From Nanobdellota archaeon (GTDB lineage Bacteria > Patescibacteriota > Minisyncoccia > UBA6257 > GWB1-50-10), in assembly GCA_030695805.1 (NCBI GenBank), contig JAUYPG010000078.1, positions 1-11,837 of the forward strand: a stretch of 11,837 nt of DNA, given 5' to 3'. Shown here piece by piece: positions 1 to 6,563 of the stretch; positions within the stretch are counted from its first letter, which is position 1; every line of letters starts with the position of its first letter. A program made the translations under genes and the position numbers. Below the pieces are notes generated by a model. The model made no database searches. It was not told the DNA's origin and saw only the letters and a list, made by a program, of their open reading frames with translations.

Positions 1-282
1 CCAAACGCAGCACCAGCCACGAAAGAGAAGTGGGACGGGAAGTGGCGCATTGTGAGCTTTGATGTTCCGGGCGGATATCGGCTTGAGCGCAATATGATCC
101 GTTCTCTCCTCAAGGCGTCTCATTTCTATCGCTTGCACAAGAGCGTGTGGGCGTCTCCCTCTCACCTTTCCCAGAATCTTTGGAAAACCCTTGTTCGTCT
201 CGGCCTTCATGAATATTGCAAAGTGATGCTTGTTGAGATTCTTGAGGGCGACGAGGAGCTTCGTGACCACTTTCGCCTCTAA
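1..282 (+). CDS. PaaX/Cas2-like protein, 3' end only
   Basis: The reading frame is open from the first base of the window, so the start lies outside it; 93 C-terminal residues are visible. They read as the PaaX C-terminal domain, which has the Cas2 ferredoxin-like fold: a WDGKWRIVSFDVP strand carrying the Asp that corresponds to the Cas2 active-site position, then an Arg-rich helix (RLERNMIRSLLK), then FYRLHKSVWASP, matching the Cas2 'QxSVW/F' strand. In PaaX proteins this domain follows a winged helix and forms dimers in a transcriptional repressor; whether CPR members cut nucleic acid is not known to me. A second, complete member of the family lies at 8972-9613. The family assignment is by motif only; the missing N-terminus prevents a check for the winged helix. 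Confidence 0.65.
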   Translation, partial: PNAAPATKEKWDGKWRIVSFDVPGGYRLERNMIRSLLKASHFYRLHKSVWASPSHLSQNLWKTLVRLGLHEYCKVMLVEILEGDEELRDHFRL

Positions 283-291
283 ATTTTCTTT

Positions 292-326
292 GCTTCAAAA
301 GTAGTACATATGTGCTGATTTGAAGC
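292..326. other. Hairpin after the PaaX/Cas2-like gene
   Basis: An 8-base outer stem (GCTTCAAA at 292-299 with TTTGAAGC at 319-326) encloses a second stem (303-309 with 310-316, one G-T pair). It starts 10 bases after the upstream stop codon. No T-tract follows, so it is not a standard intrinsic terminator; it may protect the 3' end of the message. Confidence 0.4.
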
Positions 327-361
327 TGTGGATGGCGCGGGGATAACGTGTTTTTTGACGC

Positions 362-390
362 TTGCGTTTTTAAGAGAACAGGAGTATATA
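362..390 (+). promoter_or_regulatory. Possible weak promoter for nusA-hppA
   Basis: TTGCGT (362-367), a 17-base spacer and TATATA (385-390) are correctly spaced, but match the sigma-70 boxes only 3/6 and 4/6. A better -35 (TTGACG, 355-360) has no -10 at the right distance. Transcription would start near 397, just before the 402-426 hairpin. Confidence 0.3.
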
Positions 391-401
391 TATTATTGTA
401 G

Positions 402-432
402 TTTCCGCCCGCAATTGAGGCGGAAAAGTTTT
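402..432 (+). terminator. Terminator or attenuator hairpin ahead of nusA
   Basis: TTTCCGCC (402-409) pairs perfectly with GGCGGAAA (419-426) across a 9-base loop and is followed by AGTTTTA. It could end transcription from the upstream PaaX/Cas2-like gene. If the promoter at 362-390 is used, it would instead sit at the very 5' end of the nusA leader and act as an attenuator. The T-tract is short. Confidence 0.4.
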
Positions 433-484
433 ATCCCTCACCCTTGAACAATAACCGAAACAAACGAGGGGCGCATAGAAACCT

Positions 485-1762
485 ATGGACCTAAAAGAAC
501 TTGTTGCCGCAGTTGGGCAGATTTCCGAAGAAAAAGGAATACAAACCCGCCGCGCATTTCTGGCGGTCGAGCAGGCGCTTGCCGCGGCATATAAAAAAGA
601 ATACCGAAATCGCTCGGAGGTTATCCGCGGCAGTTTGAACCCGAAAACCGGGGAGCTTCAATTTTGGCAGGTGAAGACGGTTGTTCTTCCTGATGAAGTG
701 AAGATTATGGAAGAGGGACAAGACCAACACGAAGGACGCGAACAAAATACGAACAACGCGAACACTACCCGGATTGGCGAAGAAAAAGAAGAAGTTCCAT
801 TGGGACCAGACGGGGAGCCGCTTCCGCGATACAACCCTGACCGCCATATTTTTGTTGAAGAGGCGCGCGAGCACAAACCAGAGGCGAAGTCCGGAGACGA
901 GATCGAATTTCCTCTTCAGCCCATCGCGGACTTCGGGCGCATCGCGGCGCAGACCGCGAAACAGGTGATTTTGCAGGCACTCCGCGAGGCGGAAAAAGAA
1001 TCTATCCAGGCAGAGTACTCGGACAAAGAGGGCGAGATTGTGAGCGGGGTCATTCAGCGCTTTGAGCGCGGAAGCGTGTATGTTGATATAGGACGAGCGA
1101 TTGGCGTTCTTTTCCAAAACGAAAGTATTCCGGGAGAGCATTATCGCGTCGGAACGCGCATGCGCTTTCTTGTGCTCGCAGTCCAGGAGGAGGACCGAAA
1201 GCGGCCGGGTATTATTCTTTCCCGATCCCATCCGAATTTTGTGAAAAAACTTTTCGAACTCGAAGTGCCTGAGATTGCGGAGCACATCGTCGAGATCAAG
1301 CAGGTCGCGAGAGAGCCCGGATCGAGAACGAAGATCGCGGTGTATTCCCACCAAGAGGGGATTGATCCCATAGGCGCGGTTGTGGGTCAGAGGGGCACGA
1401 GAGTTATGGCGGTCACAAACGAACTTGGAAACGAAAAGATAGATGTGATTGAATGGTCCGATGACACGGACAAATTCGTCGGCAATTCGCTTTCTCCGGC
1501 AAAGGTAAAGCTTGTAGAGCTTCGCGACAGACGGGAGGCGATGGCTCTTGTGGCCGAGGACCAGTTGAGTTTGGCAATCGGAAAGTCCGGGCAGAATGTC
1601 CGGCTCGCGGCAAAGCTTACGGGATGGAAGATTGACGTGCGGTCGCAGTCGAGACCGGACGAGGTTCAGGAGGGAGGCATCGCCGACATCGTCCAACACG
1701 AAGGACACGAAGCGGACGCGAACAACGCGAACCCTGACAAAGAGGTCGGCGAAAAAAATTAA
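485..1762 (+). CDS. nusA: Transcription termination/antitermination factor NusA
   Basis: NusA binds RNA polymerase and nascent RNA and modulates pausing, termination and antitermination. The 425 residues follow the family order: an RNA-polymerase-binding N-terminal domain (about 1-175), an S1 domain (about 180-250, GEIVSGVIQRFERGSVYVDIG), KH1 with its GQRG loop at 301-304, and KH2 with GKSG near 366-369 and the NVRLAAKLTGWKIDV strand (371-385). It ends soon after KH2, without the acidic C-terminal repeats of E. coli NusA. Unusual features are a hydrophilic insert in the N-terminal domain (about 78-115) and a similar tail at 404-416, both carrying the same 39-base repeat. The nearest Shine-Dalgarno-like run, GAGGGG at 466-471, is 13 bases from the ATG, which is far. 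rimP and infB, frequent neighbours elsewhere, are not adjacent. Confidence 0.96.
   Translation: MDLKELVAAVGQISEEKGIQTRRAFLAVEQALAAAYKKEYRNRSEVIRGSLNPKTGELQFWQVKTVVLPDEVKIMEEGQDQHEGREQNTNNANTTRIGEEKEEVPLGPDGEPLPRYNPDRHIFVEEAREHKPEAKSGDEIEFPLQPIADFGRIAAQTAKQVILQALREAEKESIQAEYSDKEGEIVSGVIQRFERGSVYVDIGRAIGVLFQNESIPGEHYRVGTRMRFLVLAVQEEDRKRPGIILSRSHPNFVKKLFELEVPEIAEHIVEIKQVAREPGSRTKIAVYSHQEGIDPIGAVVGQRGTRVMAVTNELGNEKIDVIEWSDDTDKFVGNSLSPAKVKLVELRDRREAMALVAEDQLSLAIGKSGQNVRLAAKLTGWKIDVRSQSRPDEVQEGGIADIVQHEGHEADANNANPDKEVGEKN
725..763 (+). repeat. 39-base in-frame repeat in nusA, copy A
   Basis: Encodes NusA residues 81-93 (QHEGREQNTNNAN). It aligns without gaps to copy B at 1694-1732: 32 of 39 bases are identical. 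It lies within a hydrophilic insert of the N-terminal domain. Confidence 0.75.
1694..1732 (+). repeat. 39-base in-frame repeat in nusA, copy B
   Basis: Encodes NusA residues 404-416 (QHEGHEADANNAN), just beyond KH2 in the disordered tail. It is in the same codon phase as copy A, and its last 13 bases (CGAACAACGCGAAC region) are nearly unchanged from it. Confidence 0.75.
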
Positions 1763-1776
1763 CTACTATATATACT

Positions 1777-3741
1777 ATGACACCTTATCTTATTGTATTC
1801 GTTCCGATTGTTCTTTCTATTCTTTATACGGTCTACGTCATGGCTGGGCTCCGGCGGCGTTCATCGGGAAACGCGGAGATGGTCGCGATCTCCAAGGCGA
1901 TTCAGGTCGGATCCCAAGCGTATCTAAACCGACAGTACAAAACGGTTGCCGTGGTCGGCATCGTTGTGTTCGCGCTTATTGGATTTTTCCTTCAGTGGGT
2001 TACGGCGATTGGATTTCTTGTCGGCGCCGTCGCGTCGGCCCTTGCCGGATACATCGGCATGAACGTGGCGGTCCGATCGAACAGCAAAACGGCTGAAGCG
2101 GCAAAAGACGGAGTGTCCTCGGCGCTCTCGCTCGCCTTTCGCGCCGGATCAGTTACCGGGCTTCTCGTTGTCGCGCTCGCCCTGCTCGCGGTCGCGGGTT
2201 TCTATTTCATCACAAAAGACATTCATGGACTTATAGGGCTCGGATTTGGGTCAAGTTTGATTTCGATTTTCGCGCGGCTTGGCGGAGGTATATTTACCAA
2301 GGCGGCTGATGTGGGCGCTGACCTCGTTGGGAAGGTTGAGGCCGATATTCCCGAGGACGATCCCCGGAATCCGGCGGTCATCGCTGACCTTGTGGGAGAT
2401 AATGTAGGGGACTGCGCGGGCATGGCCGCGGATCTTTTTGAGACGTACGCCGTGACGCTCACCGCGACCATCCTTCTCGGCACCCTGCTCAAAATTCCCG
2501 GCGCCGCGCTCTTTCCTCTTGCCATCGGCGGCATGGCCATCATCGCATCGCTTCTTGGGTGCCTCGCTGTCTGGCATCGGAAATCAATCATGGGCTCGCT
2601 CTATCAGGGTCTTGCTGTTGCAATCGTCTCTGCCGCGATCCTTTTCTACCCGATTGCACGCCTCTTCTTTCCCCAGGCAGTCCTTCCTATATATATCGCC
2701 TCTCTCATTGGGCTCGCGGTTACGGTTCTTATGGTTCTTGCGACGGATTACTATACCGCGAAAAAATTTCGTCCGGTCAAGTCAATCGCGGAGGCGTCAA
2801 AGTCCGGACACGGACCGAACGTGATTATCGGGCTCGCGGTTGGACTTGAGGCGACCATGATTCCCGTCATTATTATTGTCGCGGCCATGATCGCGAGTTT
2901 CATGCTTGCCGGAGTATACGGCATCGCGGTCGCGGTTACGGCCATGCTTTCGGTTGTGGGCATTATTGTTTCCATTGATTCGTTCGGGCCCATCACGGAT
3001 AACGCCGGAGGAATTGCCGAGATGTCTCACGCGTCGGAGGAGGTGCGGGAAGTTACGGACGCGCTTGACGCGGTGGGAAACACGACAAAGGCGATTACGA
3101 AAGGTTACGCGATTGCCTCTGCCGGACTCGCGGCCCTTGTCTTATTCGCGAGCTACACAGCAGAACTCGCCGCGTCTTCAAAGGCGGCGGTCTTCCAGCT
3201 TGTTGACCCGCGCGTTATCGCGGGACTTTTCCTCGGTGCCGCGATTCCGTATCTTTTTGCATCGTTTGCTATGAAATCAGTAGGAAAGACGGCGGGTGCT
3301 GTGGTAGAAGAGGTGCGGCGGCAGTTCCGCGAGATCAAGGGAATTATGGAGGGCACGGCGAAGCCGGACTATGGACGCGCGATTGATATCGTAACCAGCG
3401 CGGCCTTGAAAGAAATGATCATACCTTCGCTTCTTCCCATTGCTTCTGTTCTTCTCGTTGGATTCCTTCTTGGAGCAGAGGCCCTTGGAGGATTCCTTAT
3501 CGGCTCCATTATTTCCGGACTTTTCATCGCAATCTCAATGACGGCTGGCGGTGCGGCATGGGACAACGCGAAGAAGTACATCGAGGCCGGAAACTTTGGC
3601 GGAAAGAAATCGGATCCGCACAAGGCGGCGGTTACCGGAGACACGGTAGGGGATGTGTATAAAGATACCGCAGGGCCGGCAATCAATCCTCTTATCAAGG
3701 TGATAAATATTGTGGCGCTTCTTATTGTTCCGTTTCTCTAG
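1777..3741 (+). CDS. hppA: Membrane-bound proton-translocating pyrophosphatase
   Basis: This polytopic membrane enzyme hydrolyses pyrophosphate and uses the energy to pump ions across the membrane. The 654 residues carry the family motifs: DVGADLVGKVE (178-188), the acidic Mg-PPi loop IPEDDPRNP (191-199), DLVGDNVGDCAGMAADLFE (204-222), DSFGPITDNAGGIAEM (401-416), and the C-terminal DNAKKYIE...SDPHKAAVTGDTVGDVYKDT (596-631). In GNTTKAITKG (434-443), Lys438 and Thr441 occupy the two positions that separate K+-independent from K+-dependent enzymes (Ala there in the latter), so K+-independent proton pumping is expected. The start lies 14 bases after nusA with no Shine-Dalgarno sequence between, suggesting co-transcription. 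Length is slightly below the usual 660-700 residues, but nothing essential is missing. Confidence 0.97.
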   Translation: MTPYLIVFVPIVLSILYTVYVMAGLRRRSSGNAEMVAISKAIQVGSQAYLNRQYKTVAVVGIVVFALIGFFLQWVTAIGFLVGAVASALAGYIGMNVAVRSNSKTAEAAKDGVSSALSLAFRAGSVTGLLVVALALLAVAGFYFITKDIHGLIGLGFGSSLISIFARLGGGIFTKAADVGADLVGKVEADIPEDDPRNPAVIADLVGDNVGDCAGMAADLFETYAVTLTATILLGTLLKIPGAALFPLAIGGMAIIASLLGCLAVWHRKSIMGSLYQGLAVAIVSAAILFYPIARLFFPQAVLPIYIASLIGLAVTVLMVLATDYYTAKKFRPVKSIAEASKSGHGPNVIIGLAVGLEATMIPVIIIVAAMIASFMLAGVYGIAVAVTAMLSVVGIIVSIDSFGPITDNAGGIAEMSHASEEVREVTDALDAVGNTTKAITKGYAIASAGLAALVLFASYTAELAASSKAAVFQLVDPRVIAGLFLGAAIPYLFASFAMKSVGKTAGAVVEEVRRQFREIKGIMEGTAKPDYGRAIDIVTSAALKEMIIPSLLPIASVLLVGFLLGAEALGGFLIGSIISGLFIAISMTAGGAAWDNAKKYIEAGNFGGKKSDPHKAAVTGDTVGDVYKDTAGPAINPLIKVINIVALLIVPFL

Positions 3742-3754
3742 ACGCGGATATACG

Positions 3755-3865
3755 ATGCAGATTGAGACACGGATGTACGCGTACAAAAAACTCGTCAAGG
3801 GGTGTGGAAAAACTGAAAGAGACGTCAGAGAAAAAGTGGAAAAACTTCAAGGGCTACTGGCCTGA
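3755..3865 (+). CDS. Possible 36-residue small protein
   Basis: A short frame starts 13 bases after the hppA stop and encodes a charged, probably helical peptide (MQIETRMYAYKKLVKGCGK, then a Lys/Glu-rich second half ending KLQGLLA). There is no clear Shine-Dalgarno site and no family I recognise. The position directly behind hppA and the helix-like composition are the only support; it may be chance. Confidence 0.25.
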   Translation: MQIETRMYAYKKLVKGCGKTERDVREKVEKLQGLLA

Positions 3866-3903
3866 AGCTTGAACTGCGCCGCGATAGGATCTGCAAAATA
3901 TGT

Positions 3904-3934
3904 AAGACGCGGCACCCCGAAGGGTCCGCGTCTT
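3904..3934 (-). terminator. UUCG-loop terminator of the zinc-ribbon gene
   Basis: AAGACGCGG (3904-3912) pairs with CCGCGTCTT (3926-3934); inside, ACCC/GGGT continue the stem with one bulged base. Read on the minus strand, the loop is C-TTCG-G, the very stable UUCG tetraloop, and ACATATTTT follows. It lies 31 bases beyond the stop of the minus-strand gene at 3966. It could also block readthrough from hppA, but on the + strand the tail is not T-rich. Confidence 0.65.
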
Positions 3935-3965
3935 CACCTTTGCGAACGGTGTTGTCCGTCGTCCG

Positions 3966-4160
3966 TCACTCGGAAACGTACCCGCACGACGGGCACTCAT
4001 ACATGATGTCCCCATCGAATAGTGACTTTCTTCCATGCATTCGTGCTCCACACTGCCTGCAACACGAAGCAGAGAAGAGAGGGGAGAGAACATCAAGCGC
4101 GGAACGCAGAAACTTCCGCGCTGAGCCGAACAATTCGAGAAAAAAGCGAATCGCCTTCAT
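3966..4160 (-). CDS. Small zinc-ribbon protein
   Basis: This 64-residue protein has an amphipathic basic N-terminal half (residues 1-30) and a C-terminal zinc ribbon with CxxC knuckles at Cys34/Cys37 (CRQCGAR) and Cys56/Cys59 (CPSCGY). Such folds bind nucleic acid or protein; the target cannot be read from the sequence. Support for a real gene comes from the two well-formed knuckles and the strong hairpin terminator just downstream on the same strand. It stands alone between hppA and rny, convergent with hppA. Upstream on the minus strand are AT-rich boxes (TATAAA, TATAGA near 4185-4203) but no convincing -35. No close family was recognised. Confidence 0.7.
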   Translation of the reverse strand: MKAIRFFLELFGSARKFLRSALDVLSPLFSASCCRQCGARMHGRKSLFDGDIMYECPSCGYVSE

Positions 4161-4251
4161 GACAGCCCCCCATGTTTTAGAAACCGGATCTATAATCTTT
4201 ATACACTAGCGAAACGCAAGAATCCAGCACAAAGGATTTTCTTCGACAAGC

Positions 4252-4277
4252 CCCCACACCAATGCGTTGGTGTGGGG
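4252..4277. repeat. Perfect 11-base-pair hairpin
   Basis: CCCCACACCAA (4252-4262) and TTGGTGTGGGG (4267-4277) pair fully around a TGCG loop. The flanks are CTTCGACAAGC on the left and GGCTCAGGG on the right. No T-tract follows on either strand, so it is more likely a repeat-type palindrome than a terminator. Together with the promoter and element listed next, it accounts for most of the gene-free stretch 4161-4522. Confidence 0.6.
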
Positions 4278-4350
4278 ACAGGCTCAGGGAATAACATTTT
4301 TGCCATTTCGTAATTCACAACAACTTACAACCCACAACTCTCAAACTTCT

Positions 4351-4379
4351 TTGACACCCGCTCGAAATAACTTTAGAAT
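4351..4379 (+). promoter_or_regulatory. Strong sigma-70 promoter of rny
   Basis: TTGACA (4351-4356) matches the -35 consensus exactly; a 17-base spacer is followed by TAGAAT (4374-4379), 5/6 to the -10 consensus. Transcription would start near 4386, giving rny a leader of about 137 bases that contains the hairpin element at 4395-4480. Confidence 0.85.
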
Positions 4380-4394
4380 AGAAATGCTTAATAA

Positions 4395-4480
4395 AATACT
4401 GTACCGCAAGCGGTGCGGTATTGCCGAGGGTAACCCCTCGTCCCGCCATGGCGGGACGAGGTATTCGTAGGCGAAAATAA
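4395..4480 (+). repeat. Composite hairpin element, short copy (rny leader)
   Basis: The 86-base unit has three hairpins: a 13-pair stem (4395-4407 with 4410-4422, AA loop, two G-T pairs), a small CGAGGG/CCCTCG stem (4425-4440), and a perfect 26-base palindrome (4436-4461) centred on CCATGG. It ends with GGCGAAAATAA. A longer copy at 8777-8956 has the same two ends but 94 extra bases in the middle. This copy lies wholly in the transcribed leader of rny and is followed by no T-tract, so it should not terminate transcription; it may affect message stability or translation. Confidence 0.85.
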
Positions 4481-4522
4481 AGTCGAAAAAAATGTTTATA
4501 ACATACACACAATATAAAATAT

Positions 4523-6046
4523 ATGAGTATTCTAAACCCGGTGGTTTTGGGCGGATTGGCGCTCGGTCTTATTATCGGCTATCTGGCGCGGCGCTGGACT
4601 GCCTTAAGCCGCAAGGAATCAATCGAACGAAAGGCCGAGGAGGCCCTAAGGGGGGCCGAGGCGCGCGCTAAAGAAATTGAGTTCAAGGCCGAGGAAAAAG
4701 CCGCCTCAATTCTCCGAAGCGCCCAGGAGGATGAGCGGACGCGAAAAAATGAACTCCGCAAATTGGAAGAACGCTTCTTGGGGAAAGAAGACGAATTAAA
4801 CGCGGAAAAAAAGGCGGTAGAGAAAGCGAAAGAGGGGCAGGAAGCGGAAAAAAAACGCCTCGCGGACATGGAGGTGGAGGTAAGGGAGGTTCAGAAAAAA
4901 GCCGTGGGTGAGCTGGAGCGCGTCTCCGGCCTTAGCAAAGAAGACGCGAAACAGAAACTTTTTGAAGAGCTAAAAGACCTCCACAGGCAGGAGATTGGAG
5001 AACTTCTCGTGAAATTCGAGCGGGATAAAAGAGACGAGGTGGAAAAGAAGAGTATGGAGGTCATCACGACCTCCATGCAGAGATACGCGCGGCAGTATAT
5101 CGGAGACGCGACCACAAGCGTTATCACAATCCCGAGTGAGGACCTGAAGGGGAAAATAATCGGACGGGAAGGAAGGAACATCAAGGCATTTGAGCGCCTG
5201 ACCGGCGTGGAGGTGATTGTGGACGAGAGTCCGGAAACGATCATCATCTCCTCGTTCGACCCCATGCGGAGGGAGCTCGCTCGCATGTCTCTGCAGAAAC
5301 TTCTGAAAGACGGGCGCATCCAGCCCGCGCGGATTGAGGAGGTTGTGGAGGAGTCCCGCGCTGAACTCGATAAACAAATTGAGAAGGCCGGAGAAGAGGC
5401 CGCCTATGATGTCGGCATCCTTGATCTTCCGAAAGAAATCACAAAGATATTGGGGCGGTTGAATTTCCGCACAAGCTACGGGCAGAACATCCTCCAACAC
5501 TCGGTTGAGATGACACACATCGCGGGCATGATGGCCGCGGAGCTTGGTTTGAACGTAGAAGTCGCGAAAAAAGGAGCTCTGCTCCACGATATCGGGAAGG
5601 CGCTAGACCACGAGGTAGAGGGTACGCACGTCGAGATTGGGCGGAAGCTTCTCAAAAAATACGGAGTGGATGAGCGCGCGATCCAGGCCATGGAAGCACA
5701 CCATGAGGAATACCCATACGCGATTCCCGAGGCATATGTAGTAACGACCGCGGACATCATCTCCGGCGCCCGCCCAGGCGCGCGTCGAGATACGCTTGAA
5801 AAGTATCTGAAACGCCTGGAAGAGATAGAAAGGGTGGTAAACGAATTCAAGGGAGTGAATCAATCGTACGCGGTCGCGGCAGGCAGGGAAGTGCGCGTAT
5901 TCGTAAAACCGGAAAAGGTGGATGACTTCGGCGCGATCCAGCTCGCAAAGGAAATCGCGGAAAAAATTCATCGGGACGTGCGGTATCCGGGAGAGATAAA
6001 GGTGACAGTGATTCGGGAGGTGAAGGCGGTGGAGTACGCTCGGTAG
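4523..6046 (+). CDS. rny: Ribonuclease Y
   Basis: RNase Y is a membrane-anchored endoribonuclease that starts mRNA decay and processing. The 507 residues match the family in order and length: an N-terminal transmembrane anchor (about 5-22), a long charged coiled coil (about 28-185), a KH RNA-binding domain with GREG at 214-217 (KIIGREGRNIKAFE), and an HD phosphohydrolase domain whose metal-binding pair is His355-Asp356 (GALLHDIGKA), with H326 (QHSVEMTH) and HH393-394 supporting the site. The C-terminal segment ending in YPGEIKVTVIRE is typical. No Shine-Dalgarno sequence precedes the ATG (an A/T-rich TATAAAATAT lies there), but the start fits the anchor exactly. Expression is probably from the promoter at 4351-4379. 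Confidence 0.97.
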   Translation: MSILNPVVLGGLALGLIIGYLARRWTALSRKESIERKAEEALRGAEARAKEIEFKAEEKAASILRSAQEDERTRKNELRKLEERFLGKEDELNAEKKAVEKAKEGQEAEKKRLADMEVEVREVQKKAVGELERVSGLSKEDAKQKLFEELKDLHRQEIGELLVKFERDKRDEVEKKSMEVITTSMQRYARQYIGDATTSVITIPSEDLKGKIIGREGRNIKAFERLTGVEVIVDESPETIIISSFDPMRRELARMSLQKLLKDGRIQPARIEEVVEESRAELDKQIEKAGEEAAYDVGILDLPKEITKILGRLNFRTSYGQNILQHSVEMTHIAGMMAAELGLNVEVAKKGALLHDIGKALDHEVEGTHVEIGRKLLKKYGVDERAIQAMEAHHEEYPYAIPEAYVVTTADIISGARPGARRDTLEKYLKRLEEIERVVNEFKGVNQSYAVAAGREVRVFVKPEKVDDFGAIQLAKEIAEKIHRDVRYPGEIKVTVIREVKAVEYAR

Positions 6047-6074
6047 TGAAACCCCTGTATTTATCTGGAGTATT

Positions 6075-6083
6075 TGGTATAAT
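6075..6083 (+). promoter_or_regulatory. Extended -10 promoter ahead of the HU gene
   Basis: TGG directly before a perfect TATAAT (6078-6083) gives an extended -10 (TGnTATAAT). The -35 region has no good match, which extended -10 promoters tolerate. The start would be near 6090, leaving a leader of about 120 bases for the HU gene. No terminator lies between rny and here, so rny readthrough is also possible. Confidence 0.6.
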
Positions 6084-6135
6084 AGAATCATAATTTCTGA
6101 AAGGTCGGATAGATATCACCGAATAACGAATCTGT

Positions 6136-6175
6136 ACGAATAAACGAATATGTTGGAACATCCGTTTTTATTCGT
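6136..6175 (+). other. Hairpin in the HU leader
   Basis: ACGAATAAACG (6136-6146) pairs with CGTTTTTATTCGT (6163-6175, two extra T), and inside it ATGT/ACAT pair around TGGA. The leader is built from many CGAAT and ATTCG words in opposite orientation (6119-6200), so alternative pairings exist. Its function is unknown. Confidence 0.4.
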
Positions 6176-6211
6176 AAATTCGTAATTAATTCGCTATTCG
6201 CTGGGATACAT

Positions 6212-6487
6212 ATGAAAAAAAATGATGTTGTAGAAGCAGTTATGGAAGCCGCTGGGCTCGACACAAAAAAATCGGCCCAGATGGCGGTAGAGGCGGTATT
6301 TGAGACGATCACGAAATCGCTCGCAAAGGGAGAAGAGGTCGCGATTTCCGGATTCGGAGTGTTCCGGGTCGCGAAGCGGGCCGCGCGCATGGGCGTGAAC
6401 CCGAAAACAGGAGCGAAAATCCAGATCGCGGCATCAATCGCGCCAAAATTCAGAGCTGGGAAGGCCCTGAAAGAAGCGGTAAAATAA
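6212..6487 (+). CDS. HU/IHF-family DNA-binding protein
   Basis: HU proteins are dimeric nucleoid proteins that bend and compact DNA. The 91 residues have the full family layout: helical N-terminus (1-40), GFGVF (47-51) at the start of the beta saddle, the DNA-binding arm with R-x-A-R-x-G-x-NPKTG (56-67; the intercalating Pro is Pro64), and the C-terminal helix APKFRAGKALKEAV. Length is normal. It sits between rny and a bidirectional terminator, with its own likely promoter at 6075-6083. Upstream of the ATG is only TGGGA, a poor ribosome site. Whether it is closer to HU or IHF cannot be settled here; general HU is more likely in a small genome. Confidence 0.95.
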   Translation: MKKNDVVEAVMEAAGLDTKKSAQMAVEAVFETITKSLAKGEEVAISGFGVFRVAKRAARMGVNPKTGAKIQIAASIAPKFRAGKALKEAVK

Positions 6488-6507
6488 GAGTTTTAGAGAG
6501 ATAAACC

Positions 6508-6546
6508 AAAACCTCCCCCGAACGCTTGTCGGGGGAGGTTTTGTTG
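6508..6546. terminator. Bidirectional intrinsic terminator
   Basis: A perfect 14-pair stem (6508-6521 with 6529-6542) with a G/C-rich core (CCTCCCCCGA/TCGGGGGAGG) and a 7-base loop is bordered by AAAA on the left and TTTTGTT on the right. It can end transcription of the HU gene on the + strand and of the ECF operon on the minus strand, whose last stop is at 6564. Confidence 0.9.
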
Positions 6547-6563
6547 TGCCTTTTAGAAGGCGA

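Noticed and set aside
491..1708. 405-codon open frame on the minus strand opposite nusA
   Set aside because: It is antisense to a clear NusA with S1 and KH motifs; its translation is Arg/Leu/Phe-rich with no domain.
3844..3866. Hairpin behind hppA as its terminator
   Set aside because: Only about 7 pairs with a bulge and no T-tract; too weak to call.
4191..4196. TATAAT on the + strand upstream of rny
   Set aside because: There is no -35 at the right distance, and the much better promoter lies at 4351-4379.
6047..6075. TGAAAC just after rny as a second ECF -35 box
   Set aside because: At 16 bases distance the sequence is AGTATT, lacking the CGT core; the extended -10 at 6075-6083 explains the promoter better.
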